Made by a program: the position numbers and the translations under genes. The notes below the pieces were generated by a model. The model was given only the letters and a program-made list of their open reading frames with translations, was not told where the DNA came from and made no database searches. From assembly GCA_963921425.1 (NCBI GenBank), contig OY992835.1:16554001-16618000 (forward strand): DNA of 64,000 bases, read 5' to 3'. Every line of letters begins with the position of its first letter. Positions within the stretch are counted from its first letter, which is position 1. Source of the stretch: Dryas octopetala (lineage: Eukaryota; Streptophyta; Magnoliopsida; Rosales; Rosaceae). Positions 22,765-35,996 of this stretch are shown one piece after another.

Positions 22765-24063
22765 TCAAACATAGTAGCCTGTAAATGTAAAACCCCTTCC
22801 AATAATCTCACCACCGCAGTACCAGGCAAAGCACTCAACTCCAAACAGAGCAGCAAGTCCAGCATTCTCCACATTCAGCTCCTCCCTCTTTTTTATTAAC
22901 TGCTTGAGCTGGTCAACTTCCTTCCAGAATGATTCAAAACGATGAGGAATGCTGTAGACAAATTATGAGAAGAAAGTTAGATGATTGGTTTAAACAGAGC
23001 AGGCACTTATACGTTTATGCACCTTAGCATTGATAAATAGCTAAAATCAAATGCCATTATGATGAAAAATGCAATAAATTCTTTCTGGTCTAGTGAACAA
23101 AGATAAACTCCACTAATTCATTAAAAATAATACTGTTGTTGGATTTCCATGCAAGATATGACTGCAACATATACACATTAGCCTACAGTTATCATGTATC
23201 AAACCCACCATGCTTTTATTGGCTAGGTGTTTCTTAACTAGCCACATTTTGTACAAAAAAATTAAAAAGACAAGGTACTACAGTCCAACGTAAAACAAAA
23301 GTAGATAATTAGATATCATATGTTTAACCATGACAAAGTTGTTGGCAGAAACATTCATGTATATAATATACAAGCATATAGGTCATATCTGGGAACACCA
23401 TGTAAACAGAACTCTACCATCATGTTATGCAAGAATATCACTACTCAACACTGCAGATAGACTGTTACAAGGGAAATAGATAAAGTGCATATGTAAAAGG
23501 CAGCAGATGTTGCTATTAATTGTACACATTTGAAATTGCAGAAAATTGAGAAATTAACTCATACAATGCAACTCATTTGGTGAGACTTAGACATCTCAAA
23601 TAGCAACATCTAGATAATGGATTATAACATCCACCGTGATTTGAAACAAAATGGAGAGACTGAATGATGCACCCTCACAATGATAATGTGAAAATCTTAC
23701 ATAAGATTAGCACAAGATTCAATTAAGCATTCATAAATCCTATCCAAGATCCCAAAGGAGGTGGTACCACCCACAGCTAGCTTGTTGGAACGAGAACTTT
23801 ACAATAACATGCACCTTTTATGAAAGCACTGAACTGCCTTAAGTTATAAGGGGTTCAATACAAAAAGAGCAAATGTAAAACCTGGCAAGACGAGTATAGA
23901 ACAGTTGTTTTGATAATGTTTGACATTTCTCAATGGTGGGTGGGTCCTGGATATACTCCTTGTTCTGCTCCATCATCCGCTTGTAATAGGTATTTCCATT
24001 CTTGACTAGAAAGTTTGATGCCTGAACCACCTTTGTTTGCAACTGAGGTAACTTTGATGCCAT
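22765..24063 (-). CDS. Mitochondrial F1Fo ATP synthase subunit g
   Basis: A small Fo-sector subunit in the inner mitochondrial membrane that helps ATP synthase dimerise and shape cristae. Two coding exons, 23882-24063 and 22765-22951, joined through the split Ser codon in LAS-IPHRFESFWKE, give 122 aa, the same length as I recall for the Arabidopsis protein. The N-terminal part (MASKLPQLQTKVVQASNF) is amphipathic. The C-terminal half (residues about 85-122, ending CAWYCGGEIIGRGFTFTGYYV-like with FAWYCGGEIIGRG) carries the single membrane segment with a Gly-rich motif typical of subunit g. The ATG at 24063 matches the family start. A non-coding first exon near 25202-25275 is inferred, so the 5' leader is spliced. 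Confidence 0.95.
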
Positions 24064-25201
24064 GGACTCCCTGAAAGAACCTGAAAATAAAAATGACGCG
24101 TTCAAGCAACAGAAAATGCATCCAACAGCATCCTCATCTTCTAAGATGCAAGACAAAAAAGAACTTTGGAAATTGTATCCTACTAACTAAAGCATCTAAC
24201 TTGCATACTACTGGAAAGGCATATTATTTCAAAAAATTCAAATCCTTTGATCCTGTGTACTATGCCAAATAAAATACTTCAACTCATGACCGTTTACTCA
24301 TGGAAACATATTCAGGCACATCATAACACTTGGACATTCAAATACATGTGGGTTTCATGCTTGTACAATGCCAAACCATTGCAAAAAAAATGTATAAATA
24401 AGCGCTGAATGGTTCCTGCAATTCAATTAGACAAACTCCTCCGAGTAAAACTTAGAGATTCCTCTAAAAATAAAAATGATTCCTAGTAGTACCAATCAAG
24501 CTCACACTTATATTGGAAGATCTAAGTCAAATAGTAGCACCATTATGAAAGGTTGTTAAGGTTTGAAAAGGACAACATTACATGAGTGAATGACCATCAG
24601 CTTTAGAGATTTAAAAAATACCCTATATAATTAAGTAGTCAATAAACCCATCCTATCAACAATGAGTAAGAACCCAGTTCAGAAATGAGAGCTCAGCTAA
24701 AAAAATCTATAGTGAAATATATAAAAATACCTATTGCTAAAGCACAGGAATTGAACCCAGATTCTGATCAAATTCACACACCAACCAAACAACAAAACTC
24801 ACTCATTCAAAAGCCACTTCAACTCAGCCAACGTTGGCAAATGGTCATTCTCACGAAACAAAAATAATAAAGCAAGACTTCAACTTTGAAAATAAAGAGC
24901 CAAATGGATTTGGTTGGTTGCTGAGAAAATGCGGGAAAAAAAGAAGAGAAATAAATAAATAAATACTGAAAATTTTACGCATTCCATTATTTCAAAGCTT
25001 ATAGGATAGCAAAGCCTCCTGCCCATAACTGAACTGAAACTAATACCGCCATTCGGGCTATAAAATATTCAGTTTCCTCTGTACCTAACTTGCTTGGCAA
25101 CCAACAAAAGTAATGGCATTCCCGGAAAGCTCTAAACATAGAAAACAAAATTACAAAAGCAATCACACATACATTGAGATAGAAAATTAGATAAAACTAC
25201 C

Positions 25202-25280
25202 TTGAAAATTTTCTTTGGAGTTGGAGTGGAAAACCAGAAGCCCGAAACAGCAGAGAGAGAGAGAGAGAGTGAGACGCTGA
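25202..25280 (-). other. Probable 5' untranslated exon of the ATP synthase g gene
   Basis: On the minus strand, exon sequence ending TTTTCAAG is followed by GTAGTTTT, a good splice donor at 25200. Matching acceptors lie just upstream of the ATG (TTTCAG ending at 24081 or at 24071). A (GA)n run at 25251-25269 lies in this leader. Inferred only; no transcript was seen. Confidence 0.5.
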
Positions 25281-25303
25281 TTCAGTTCGCTAGTATTTCG
25301 AGA

Positions 25304-25309
25304 TTTATA
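25304..25309 (-). promoter_or_regulatory. TATA box of the ATP synthase g gene
   Basis: TATAAA on the minus strand, in CACTATAAATCTCG, about 25-30 bases upstream of the inferred leader start near 25275. Confidence 0.5.
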
Positions 25310-26066
25310 GTGTACGTATTCGACATTTTGGTACCCCTCTCCCTTCCATGAACCACGTGGCAGGAACGCTTTCTAATTCGTTTTTTATAGGCCAAATTAT
25401 ATTTTTAGTCCTTACATTTTATTTTTACTTTGGTCTCTATATTTTTAATTTTGACAATTTTGATCCAATATTTACAATAAGATAGCAAATAAGTCCAATT
25501 GGCTAACCGAGATCTTGAGGAAAATCCGATGTGGTGGCATGTGCTTAGCTCGTGAGTGGGCATTTTCGACATTTTCAACTCATTTGGGTGCACTTGTCCA
25601 TAGGGGTGGATTCGGTCCGGTTACCGAGTTGAAAAACCCAAACCGAAGACCAGACCGAACCCTCTCGGTTGGCCCTTTTGTCTACTGGGACCGGGACCTG
25701 ATTACCGGTAAACCGGCACTCGAGTGGACCGGCATTTCATCTTGGCTCGGCTCGGAATGGGCCTTGACTGGTGGTGGGTTGAGCAAGAAGGTGGCGAGAC
25801 AAATGGGCAATTAAAAGAAGCAAAATTAAACCACAAAGATCAAACATTTCTCTGACAACATAATTTAACAGTTAGCCCAAACAACAAAATTTCCCAAACA
25901 TTTCCCAGCACGACGTCGTCCATGCCCAAACCGATCATTGAAGACAGCATTTATGTGGGTTTTGTGTCGAGTGGGACGGAGAATGGATTTGGGTTTGAGT
26001 ACCTGCAAATGGGTTGAGACTTGAGACTTGAGAGAGTGTTTGGAGATTGGGAAAGTAGAGGGGTTG

Positions 26067-26071
<5 letters not shown>

Positions 26072-26112
<41 letters not shown>
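26072..26112. repeat. (GA)n microsatellite
   Basis: A pure GA run of about 41 bases inside the hAT-like element. Confidence 0.9.
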
Positions 26113-26117
<5 letters not shown>

Positions 26118-26257
26118 AGTGGCGACGCAAAATGTGAAAAAGACGAAGACAATAGTAGGTTAAACACTTACTGACTTATACATAATATGTGAATTGTATA
26201 TTAATTTTATTATCTAACATATGTATAAATAAATATATTGGAAAAACAAATTTATAA

Positions 26258-26345
26258 AAAGTTTGTAGTCTGGTGGATAAGGCACCAGCCTTTCCCTTGT
26301 GGTCTTGAGGTTGAACCATCACTAGGCCAGATTTCATTTTTTTAC
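26258..26345 (+). mobile_element. Possible tRNA-derived SINE head
   Basis: GTAGTCTGGTGGATAAGGCA resembles a tRNA A box and GAGGTTGAACCATC a B box, 47 bp apart, followed by T-rich sequence. It cannot be a functional tRNA because the acceptor stem does not pair. No target duplication was found. Confidence 0.3.
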
Positions 26346-26480
26346 TTTTATTTTTATTTGTAGAGTTTTAGGCTTTTAGCAATTTAGAGTATTAAAATTT
26401 TAATTAAACAAATTAAAAGTTAAAACACATATAAACTAGTTTAATTGAAAACCTAATACTTGTTTAAAGTATTTTGTATA

Positions 26481-26907
26481 GAATAATGCTATATTTACCA
26501 CATTCTTATAACATATTTTTATACCATCTTACGTGTCATTATTTTACTGGACAAAGTTTTTCTTTTTCTTTTTGGATTTTTGTTTTTATTTTTTAGTGTC
26601 CAATGCATGAATGCCATGTAAGTTGCCACATAAGGTGGTATGAAATTATGATATAAAAATGTGGGATGTCTACCACTACTGATATGATATATTGGTATAG
26701 GATATACAGTAGTGCTACATATACCACATTTTTATACCATAATTTCATACCACCTTATGTGGCAACTTACATGGCATTCATACATTGGATACTAAAAAAT
26801 AAAAAGAAAAACCCAAAAAGAAAAAGAAAAACTTTGTCCAATAAAGTAATGACACGTCAGATGGTATAAAAATGTGGTATAAGAATGTGGTAAGTATAGC
26901 ATTATTC
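26481..26907. mobile_element. Foldback MITE (427 bp) nested in the hAT element
   Basis: Nearly the whole length is an inverted repeat: the left arm (26481 to about 26660) starts GAATAATGCTATATTTACC and the right arm ends with its complement, finishing AGCATTATTC. It is flanked by TA on both sides (26479-26480, 26908-26909), as in Stowaway/Tc1-mariner MITEs. No coding. The arms are close enough in sequence to fold into a hairpin of about 180 bp. Confidence 0.85.
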
Positions 26908-26956
26908 TAGGATATAATAAGCCTTATAAGGTATAGGATTTAAAATTTTTAAAATA

Positions 26957-27160
26957 CACAATAGGGTTTAGGGTTTAGGGTATGGGATATATAAATAGGA
27001 TATAGGGTTTAGTATTTAGTTTATAGTTATATGGTATAAATTGTTTAGGATATGATATAATATTAGGGTTTGGGGTATTTTTAATTAGTTTTTATATAGA
27101 AATATATTATATAAATTAAAAAACATATAAATTATTAATTATAGGGTTTAGGGTTTATAA
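26957..27160 (+). repeat. Telomere-like TTTAGGG repeats, degenerate
   Basis: TAGGGTTTAGGGTTTAGGG near 26961 and a second cluster near 27142, with many derived TAGGGTTT/ATATAGGG words between. This is an interstitial, scattered array inside the hAT-like element and not a telomere. Confidence 0.65.
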
Positions 27161-27464
27161 ATTTATATATTTTTTATATAAATTATAAAAATGTATATAA
27201 TTGTATTATAGAAATGTATTTTAGGGTATAAAAATGTATAAAAATGTAATATTTAAATTAAATGTTATATATATTCGGTTTGGTTCGGTAAATCGACAGT
27301 TCTAGGATCTGAGAACCGGAATCGGAACCGAACATACTTGTTTAGTTGGCAAACCGATATCTCGGTACGGTTCCTCTTCGGTACAGTTATTATCGGCATT
27401 GGTTGGAACAGTTTCTGGTGCGGTCTCGGTTTTTCGATCTAACCAACCCAACCCTACTTGTCCA

Positions 27465-28799
27465 TGTTGATTCTCGCTCGCCAAGTTGGATTTCCGTCAA
27501 GATTTCTAACGGGGTTAGCAAATTAGACTTAATTGCTATCATATTGTACATACTGTATCAAAATTACCAAAATTAAAAATACAAGAATCAAAGTGAAAGC
27601 ATAAGGACCGAAAGAAGTTTACTAAAATGATAGATCATTTAGTGTACGATCATCAATCGATTAATGTTTAACATCTCGCATAACTCGTCCCGCATTAGAG
27701 AGAATCCCTAGAAATAATGTAACCAAGTTGAAGGATAAACTTTATCTCCTCCCCACCCTACCCAATTCCCTCCTCCGTGCACTGTTGCATGCCAATTCCA
27801 GGCTTCCGAGGATCTCTGCACCATCGGAGGCCAGCATCTCTACAACCCAATAGAGGCGCCAAGAGGAGACATCTCTAGAAACCAAGCTCATACAACAGAA
27901 GCATGGCAAACGAAGCTGACAGTATCAGCAGTGATTCATCCTCTGCAAATTACTTAAAGAGCTACTAATAATGGGTTATGAAATTCTGTAAAAGCAACAA
28001 CTTTGGTCCTTGAAGGACCAAGCATTTGGGAAGGTGCATTATGCAATAGTTTCACCATATATCTCACCCTATTGTGCTAGCAAGTATAAGTTTATTCTGC
28101 AAATGACCACGCCAGATATCCCATTGAAAATTGCTGTATTGTTATAGGTCTTGACAGGTGATGCTGAAGACTCTCAGACTCGTGATACAAAGTGAAGAAA
28201 ACCTCTTTTCAGAAGAGAAACCTACAAGCGATTATTACCTTGCTTTACAAAAGTTGAAAGCTACAATAAATAATAAGCATCCTTAATGAAATTTCAACCA
28301 TGACAAAGAATCAATAAAAAAATGATGAACTGCAAGTTTTAACAGCTCTATCCCACCAAGATTTTTAAGAAAAAAAACTACATTTTATCTTAAACCTAGT
28401 GGCAAATATTGAACATCCTTTAGTATTTTCTGTAGGAGAGCTACAATCACATTTTCTTCTCGGCTTCAACCCAACACAATTTTAAGACATAACACTACAT
28501 CTTCTCTTCTAAAAAAGATGCAGGAGAAAAAAGATAACAGAAGAAAAGGAAAGAAATTTTCAGGGGTTGGGAGGGGAAGAAAAAAGAAATACTGGCCACC
28601 CGGGAACAAAATCAGGCTGCTTCCTGTGGATTCTGTGACAGCCACTTCTAACCATGTGCAACAGGTTCAAGGGGCACCTTCAAATGTGAGAATTAATGCA
28701 GCCTCCAATTGACTGGTTGGCGGGAAAGGAATAGAAGCCTTCTCCAGCAGCAACCCAAAAAAAGCTAACCAAGAAAATACATTTCTTCTTGGACCGTCT
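27465..28799. other. Intergenic and PP2A B55 3' flank
   Basis: The part next to 28800 is the probable 3' untranslated region of the minus-strand PP2A gene (to about 28450). A 64-codon plus-strand frame (28518-28712) lies antisense to it and has no support. Nothing else is seen. Confidence 0.5.
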
Positions 28800-31700
28800 T
28801 TATGCATAGTACATGTACAAGCTGTTAGCAGCAGCACAGGCTATTGAGTTTTCAGTTGGATGCCATGCCAAGTGCAGCAACTTTGTTGTGAAATCAAAAC
28901 AATTTCCATTTGCATCAACTCCAGGGCTTTCTGCTCCTGTGACAGATTTTGTAGAGGTGGACAAATAGTAATGCGTTTGAGCAAAATAACAAAAGGGCAA
29001 GGCTTAATAAGCAAAAAAAGTTCAGAAATAATTCAATAGTAAACGGCAAAGAGAAAGCACATACCTCGTCTGACAACTCGTGTTATACTACTGCTAAGGG
29101 ACCTGGAAGGCCTAGAAGGAGTCTGAACTTGTCGCCTAAAACAGCACATAAAATATTGTAATCACTAATCTTATTCATAAAATCTACATATGTCAAGCTT
29201 ATTTCTCAGTCAAAATTACCTCATTGGATTTTTGCTGGCTTCCAAAGTTATTGCCTCGGTACTACCAGTGGCAGAACCAAATACACGGAATAGATTGCTG
29301 GGATCACATTTATAGCGTATTAACAGAAATGCCAAAGAATTTTGATTACAATGACACAGCAAATAGATATAAGACACCAAAACAAACCTGTAAGAACCTG
29401 TTGCTACTCGCAACCCATCACCACTCAGACAGCACTCGAATTTATCAAAGATGGAATCATTTTCATATAAATCACACAGCTGGATACATTTAAAGAAAAT
29501 ATAATCAGGCTTAGTCTCAACAAAGTAGGAACAAGTTACATGTTCAGCTTTCTTTGAAGACAGATATCTTACCTTAGGTCTTAAATATTCATGAACTTGG
29601 AAGGTTGTGACAGGACCTGAATCCATATTGATGTCCCATAACTGAAAACCAAATAACACAAGTTCAGATAAGAAAGCAGGATGGAGATAAAGATCCCCAA
29701 CCTCACGTCACAGTGGAGATCGATGTTAAGCTTGGGCAGTCAGCATTTGACATAAAGAGCATAGTATGCACAATTTCATGACCAGATATGATGCACAAGT
29801 AGCTATAGAAACTTTTCAAAGGCACCATCTCTCTTCAAATAATGAAGGAAAGCACAATTTAAGGCATGCTTTGTAAGTCTAATTCCGCTTAAATCATCCT
29901 TGTTTTGGGAGAAGAAATTGGTAAACAAATAACAAACCCGTGATTTGCCATCATGGCCAATAGTTCATTTATATGGGTATTGCAAATGGTGGGAAGCTGC
30001 AGTCTGGAGTGAGGTTTTAGTTAATGGATGTTATCAAATTAAAAATATTCAACAGGCATTTAAAATGGCATTTTTTAAGCCCTTGGGGTTAGCCCAAGTG
30101 GTGAGGGTGAGTGGGGTAAGGGTTAAGATTAGGCTAGGTCTAGGGTTCGATTCCCTCCAATGTAACCAAAAATAAAAAAGCATTTTTCAGGGTTCATGAA
30201 CGTTGTTGCATTAACAACCATCCACAGGCAATTGTTGCTTCTGTTTCTAACATATAATGTAGGATAGACTTAAAACCAAGTGGAATTCCTAAAAAGTCAA
30301 AAAGAAAGAGAATCTTTCTGCGTGAGCATGAGTGTATGTCTCTGCTACCATCCTTTCAACATCTAATGGCATCTACAGGGATATAATTTATTCATAGATC
30401 ATAGGGAGTCACATTTACTTGTCTGAGGCAATGCTTTCAAAAGCTTAGACTGTATGTAGCATTGCAGATATCTTGCGTCCAAATATAATATCTAAATATA
30501 ATAACATTACAAACATGTTATGTCAACATCTAGCAAAAATCAAGTGAAAATACCAACAAAAAACAAACCTTGAGAGTCATGTAATCACGGCTAAGTATAT
30601 ATCTTCCATCCTTTCCAAACTTAATATCTGAGATTGAAGCAATAATCTCTGTGAAGAATGATCTAGCACCAGGTGCCTCCTGTTCCTCAAACCTGTATAC
30701 AAGATATTTTAACCAACAAATTTTGTACCAACATATCAAGACCTACTAATAATTGAAGAGCAAAAAGGAAAGGCCTTTCCCTCTCTTTTCCCCCATTTAA
30801 TAATCTACAAGACAAAGATAATCAAAACATATCATTCTTCTCTCCAGTTTGCACTTCCTTACTCTCTTGTCCCCCTTCCCATTTCATGGTAGGCAGGTTA
30901 CAAGATGACAACAGTAAAATAAGAAGCCAAATGCTTACAATTTAGCATGAGAATCACACAAAGCAGACTGCCGCAAATCAATGAGTCGAATTGAGCCTTT
31001 GGAACTGCTATAGGCTAACGTATTGCAATGGGTAGGGTGAAACTCTGCTGATGTTATCACCTCTGCAATAATACAAAATGTAAATTCAAGAGTCATGCAA
31101 GAGTACTATCGAACAAAACTTGCCATTCATCAGGGGCAGACAAACAATTGAAACAGCAATTACAGACAAACAATTGTAAGTAGATTCCTTTGAAATTCAT
31201 AAAGCGGACCAACTTAATTGTTCAAAGAATGGCTGGCTGTAGAAACCAGTACCTCAAGATCCACAAAAACTATGAGCTAAGGTATAGAAAATTTTCCTTT
31301 AGGTCTTGTTCTTTCCTATACAGTCCAAACTGCGACTACCCCTGGCTAAGTGAAAATCAATTGACAAGTTGAGTCTCTCAGAAAGCCCTAAGCCAGAGGC
31401 ATGAAAAATGCATGGTGCACTTACAGACACTCTTTGAACAATATGAACTTCGAGTCAATTTCAAGCACCAGAAAAATACTTTTCAAAATCAGGTCCACTA
31501 AATTCTTCATGACTTAAAACGTAAAATAGCAAAAATAAATTTCACTAGAACCCTGAATACTAATATAGAAGCTTACCGGTTAAATCTTCCATGTTTGCAG
31601 GCTTCACATCAACAATATTGAAACTTTGATTGCTAATTTCCAAGTTCCAAAGATTTATTCGCAGATCATCAGCCGATATAAAAGTTTCACCATCACTGAA

Positions 31701-34653
31701 AAAAAGAAAGATAGAGTTGGTAAACATCACAAAAGGATGCCAAAGATTAGAGACAAACAAAGTATCATAATAAGGGGATGTGAAGAAACACATATTATGG
31801 CTTTCATTGAGATTTTCATGAACATAGAAAAGCTTTACAGCTCAATACCAATAATCTACAGTTACGAAAAAGAAATCCAGTAGCAGGAATTGGTCAATCT
31901 AACAAAATGAATTGGCTATACCTATATACTTGATATCTTAGCAAGATTAAAACTAGCAGAAACATTATGATGTCTCTCAAGACTGGAGATAAACCCCCAA
32001 AGCCAAATATAAAGCAATATGTATTAATGATGATGTTACAAATGAAAACTGCTAATACAAGTTCCATAAAGAAATAGAGCCACCTGTTGTTTGAAATTGA
32101 ATTTATATGATAATCATGAGCATGAGCATATACTCTTCGACATCTAGCAACCAGGCTAGTCTCATGGCTAGTTACCTACATAATAAAGCTTTAAAAGTTA
32201 GTACCAGATGTAATACATAAAATTACCAATATTAAAGAACCAAAACAAAGGCAATCCCTCCAACATGCAGTGCTTGGGGCACCCAACCTCCATGTGGGGG
32301 GACAAAAAATACAGAACCACTGAAAGGTTCCAGAAGCACAAGGTGATAAAGAAACCAACCAGCTGAGTACAATATAATAGGACTAATTTGAGAGTCTTCT
32401 GAAAAAACTCACTTTGTGAATTAATACTCACTCACACACACAAACATATGCATGCATGTATATACACATATGAGCTAAGTGTCTAATAAGCCTATATATA
32501 CTCAGTGAGTCTCTCCACCTAATAGCTTAAGCTTTTGAGAATAGTGGTAAACCAACAACTTTATCAATATCAAATAATAAAAGGTTTGCTACTCATATAT
32601 GTTAAAGAAACAAATTGAAGTAAGTTGGTCATTGAATGAATCTGTGTAATACAATGTGCTAATACAAGACACAAAGAATATGTAAAACGGGATGAGTACT
32701 ACTACCTGTGGTAATCGTAACGAAGGAATTCCCCCTGGTGGGAATGAAATGTCATTGCTCAGAGAACTGTGTGATCTGTCTGGGCATGCTCCATTTGCAA
32801 GATGTGTTTTAGCGCTACTCAAATTACTTGAACTAGCAAGACTTCCATTTCCTACAGCTTTTGAAGGGTCTACATTCATTTCAGAAATTTTCTTGACCTT
32901 CTTTTCTTGCACCTGCTCAACAATCAACCAGATAGAGAGAGAAATTAGCGAATGTAGGATGCACCAAAATAATAACCATAAAGAAGATATTTACAGATAA
33001 AATGTAACAATTGTGATAATTTCTTTTCACACTTCAGGAAAAAATATTAGTGTCACCAGATCACAGTTATATGCATCATGCCATTAGATTTGGTGACTAT
33101 CTCTATAGCCAGCGTGAAAAGGAAATCCTCTTATATGTACAGGCTGTGCAGTATTTGAAATTTTTAACTCTCAACCATACAATACATACAGCTTTTTAAA
33201 ACCATGCTTTAGCTTTCATGAACATGGAAAGGCATTTATAGAAAAAGTTAAATTTTACATATACCATTTAAAAACATAACCTTATATTTGAAGTATGCCA
33301 CTTAACATTGATTATAATTTTTACAGCTGGAAGTTCATATATTCAAAGTCCTCAAAGCAGACTCCAAGTTGAATAGTTGCATCTTCTATACCATATACAA
33401 GTAAGCAAACACACAGGCTAGGTAGTTGGAAATACCAAATGGGACTTTCTCTCATAATGTTGCCCAGAATTATAAACGGATTTTAAACTGCTAAAAGGAA
33501 GTGTTGCTTTCCTACCTTCCAAAACTTAATTGTTTTATCATTAGTAGATAGGAGAAACAGGGCACCATTAGCTGTTTGGCACCATCTGATTTTGTTGATT
33601 TTCTCTTCTATTTCCAAACTCTTCAGATAGTCGAACTAACAAAAGAAAATGCACAGTGTTAATATAAATAATTTGAGTACAGAGAAAAAAAAGTAAATAC
33701 ATATGACGATGGTGCACTAGTAACTCATGGGAAAAGAATACCTCAGGTTCATGGCTCTGAAACTCTGTTTTGTAACGGAATTCAGGATGCCTACTAACTG
33801 AATAATCCATCCTTTCCAAATCCCTTCTGGAGCCACCATGCTGCACATCACAGCATTCAAATACAAATTTAACATTGCAACAAGCAAGAAACAGTATGGC
33901 AGAATATAAAAATTGAAATAACAGAAAAAGGCTGCAAGGGAATAAAAAACACACATCTTTCATATCTGTCCTCTCAAAGAGAACCACCCGGCCCCCACGA
34001 TCACCAGTAGCAAGATGGTCACCCGTTTTATCAAATTCAATAGCAGAGATAATATCAACTGCAAAATGGAAGAACAAAATACAAAATTAAGAAATCCCAT
34101 CATTTTCCTCAGTATTATAAAGAAGAAAAAATAATATAAGCTTGGAAAATTTGTCTAAAATACTACTCTAGAAAATTTGTCACTTGAACCTAAACCAAAC
34201 ATTTACATTACATTTTTCATAGTTACTCCCCTTTTAACTCTTACTATATTCTTTCTTTACAGGCAAATTCCTTTTCTAAATAGAAGCAAGAAGTCATTCC
34301 TGACATGTCAACTGCTTGTTAGATGTGTGTCAGCCATGAACCCCAACCAGCTCGGGCCTGCTATCTATTCTTGCCCTTAAAATCTGTTTTCCATGCCCTT
34401 TGTAAACATTCATCAATTGCTCACCATCTCAACCATATTAGTCTTCCCATCAAAGTCTTTCTCAATGATACTTCAAGTCAACTAAAAATAACCCCTTTTG
34501 GGTCCTTCCAAGTGCAGCTCCAGCATTCAAAAATGCATCCACTTTTCATCTATTCACTTGTTGTGAAGTCCAGTATTATAATTTGGATTCAATCATTCAT
34601 TTTGATCATTATATTTCTTCATTTACAATCCCCAGTGTGTCTTATAGTCAACT

Positions 34654-34704
<51 letters not shown>

Positions 34705-35996
34705 TGCATGGCATGTGTATAACACAACCCCTCATGCGCCAATAGAAAGATCTATCTAACACATTTTCAAGGTCCTAAAAGAAATAAGAGTCCTTCATAT
34801 TACTTTATGCACCAATTACAAGGAATGCCAAAGAGAATGGCTGCTCCTCACCAAACCCAGTAATTTTATACATGCACTTACTACAATAAATTTCACTAAG
34901 CAATATACAACTCATTTATTTGCAGAAATGGCTAGTGTTCTTTCTTTTATTGGAGATTAGATCTGAATTCTGAGTTATCGTATCATTGAAAAGTGAAAAT
35001 TTGGACCAGCAGTGAAATTTTCAAGACGAGACAAAAAGAACTACACCATCAAATTGAGATTCCAAACCTATGCTCCAATAAATCTGCAAAGCTTCTGCCT
35101 AATCAGACCTACTGACTTTAATGACCTATTTGTCCAATACCAAATGTTCAATACCTTTCACATCACGAACTTCGCCATTTTACCCTCCTGCCTCCTTCCC
35201 TTCTATAAAATATACTTTTCCCCCTTCTCTTCAATCACCAAACACACAATACATCTAATATGATGAGCACTACTGAGTAACCATCGTATAAATAACTACA
35301 AGAAAATCTGGAGCGTTATGCAGTAAACACACAAATTATTATAATGTGGTTATATTTTCCCCATAAACACAACTAGATTACGGCTAGCTCAATGGTGTTG
35401 ATTGAGGTCCCAAAATTTCCAGCACGCACACGACAGTCCAAAATCATTAACAAAACAAGGGATAGACAATAACTACGATGCAAACTATACTACACAAATT
35501 CAGGTGTTAACAACTAAAAAGGACCAATTATAAGACCAAAGACGTGAAACAAAAACTAAAATCACAAACCCAAACGACCACTAACTTTACCAAGCTCAGC
35601 TCTACACTGTTTCTTCATCAATCCAATAAACAAACAATGCAACCTAAACCTCACATGCACCCAAAATCCACTACTTTTCCCAAATCAAAGCCAAAACCCA
35701 AATCAAACACCGATTACTCGAGGACCCAGATGCCGAAACATGAATAACTCGAAGACCACGATCCAAAACAGATCAAAAGCCTGAAAATAAGCCCCAAATG
35801 CAACACTTGCGCAAAAATATCAATTGGATCCAAAAGGGTCGTGAATGAAATTTCTCCAAAACTAAAATAACGACAAAATACCTTCCTGAACTTCTTCACC
35901 GGCCGTACGCTCCCCGAAAACCTGAGAGAATTTCCACTCCAGAGGCGGTGGAGGGCCCCCCGGAGCTGCTGCGACGACCTCATCGCCACCGTTCAT
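28800..35996 (-). CDS. PP2A 55-kDa regulatory subunit B (B55/PR55), WD40 protein
   Basis: The B subunit targets protein phosphatase 2A to substrates in cytoplasm and nucleus. Exons in coding order: 35882-35996, 33955-34058, 33742-33840, 33516-33635, 32706-32912, 32084-32175, 31577-31695, 30939-31062, 30569-30692, 29573-29641, 29388-29479, 29220-29297, 29065-29135, 28800-28936. All junctions are GT-AG and in frame, giving 516 aa, close to the Arabidopsis B55 beta form. The N-terminus [16 protein letters not shown] leads into [12 protein letters not shown], then WD40 blades such as [21 protein letters not shown] and [20 protein letters not shown], the signature [20 protein letters not shown], and the C-terminal [11 protein letters not shown] less conserved Ser-rich insert lies in the fifth exon ([11 protein letters not shown] onward), as in other plant B55. 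Intron 1 is long (about 1.8 kb). Confidence 0.97.
30076..30179 (+). mobile_element. SINE in a PP2A B55 intron, best copy of the family
   Basis: About 100 bp: AAGCCCTTGGGGTTAGCCC, A-box region GGTTAGCCCAAGTGG, then GGGTTCGATTCCC (an excellent tRNA B box), CTCCAATGTAAC and an A-rich tail. The target duplication GCATTTTT is perfect (30068-30075 and 30180-30187). It lies antisense to the gene, in the intron between exons at 29573-29641 and 30569-30692. Confidence 0.8.
34659..34702. repeat. (TG)n microsatellite in PP2A intron 1
   Basis: An uninterrupted dinucleotide run of about 44 bases, likely polymorphic. Confidence 0.9.

Larger units (their letters stand above)
25601..27456. mobile_element. 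Composite non-autonomous hAT element (1856 bp)
   Basis: The left end TAGGGGTGG and the right end CCAACCCTA form inverted termini, and a perfect 8-bp duplication CTTGTCCA flanks them (25593-25600 and 27457-27464). Both ends are packed with CGGT/ACCG words (25610-25730 and 27280-27440) in opposite orientation. The interior holds other repeats: a (GA)n run, a tRNA-like stretch, a foldback MITE at 26481 and telomere-like repeats. No transposase is visible. Confidence 0.82.

Noticed and set aside
26957-27160. Telomere
   Set aside because: The TTTAGGG-like units are few, degenerate and internal to a transposon-like segment.
30076-30179. Possible tRNA gene because of a good B box
   Set aside because: No paired acceptor stem or anticodon loop; it has target duplications and relatives, so it is a SINE.
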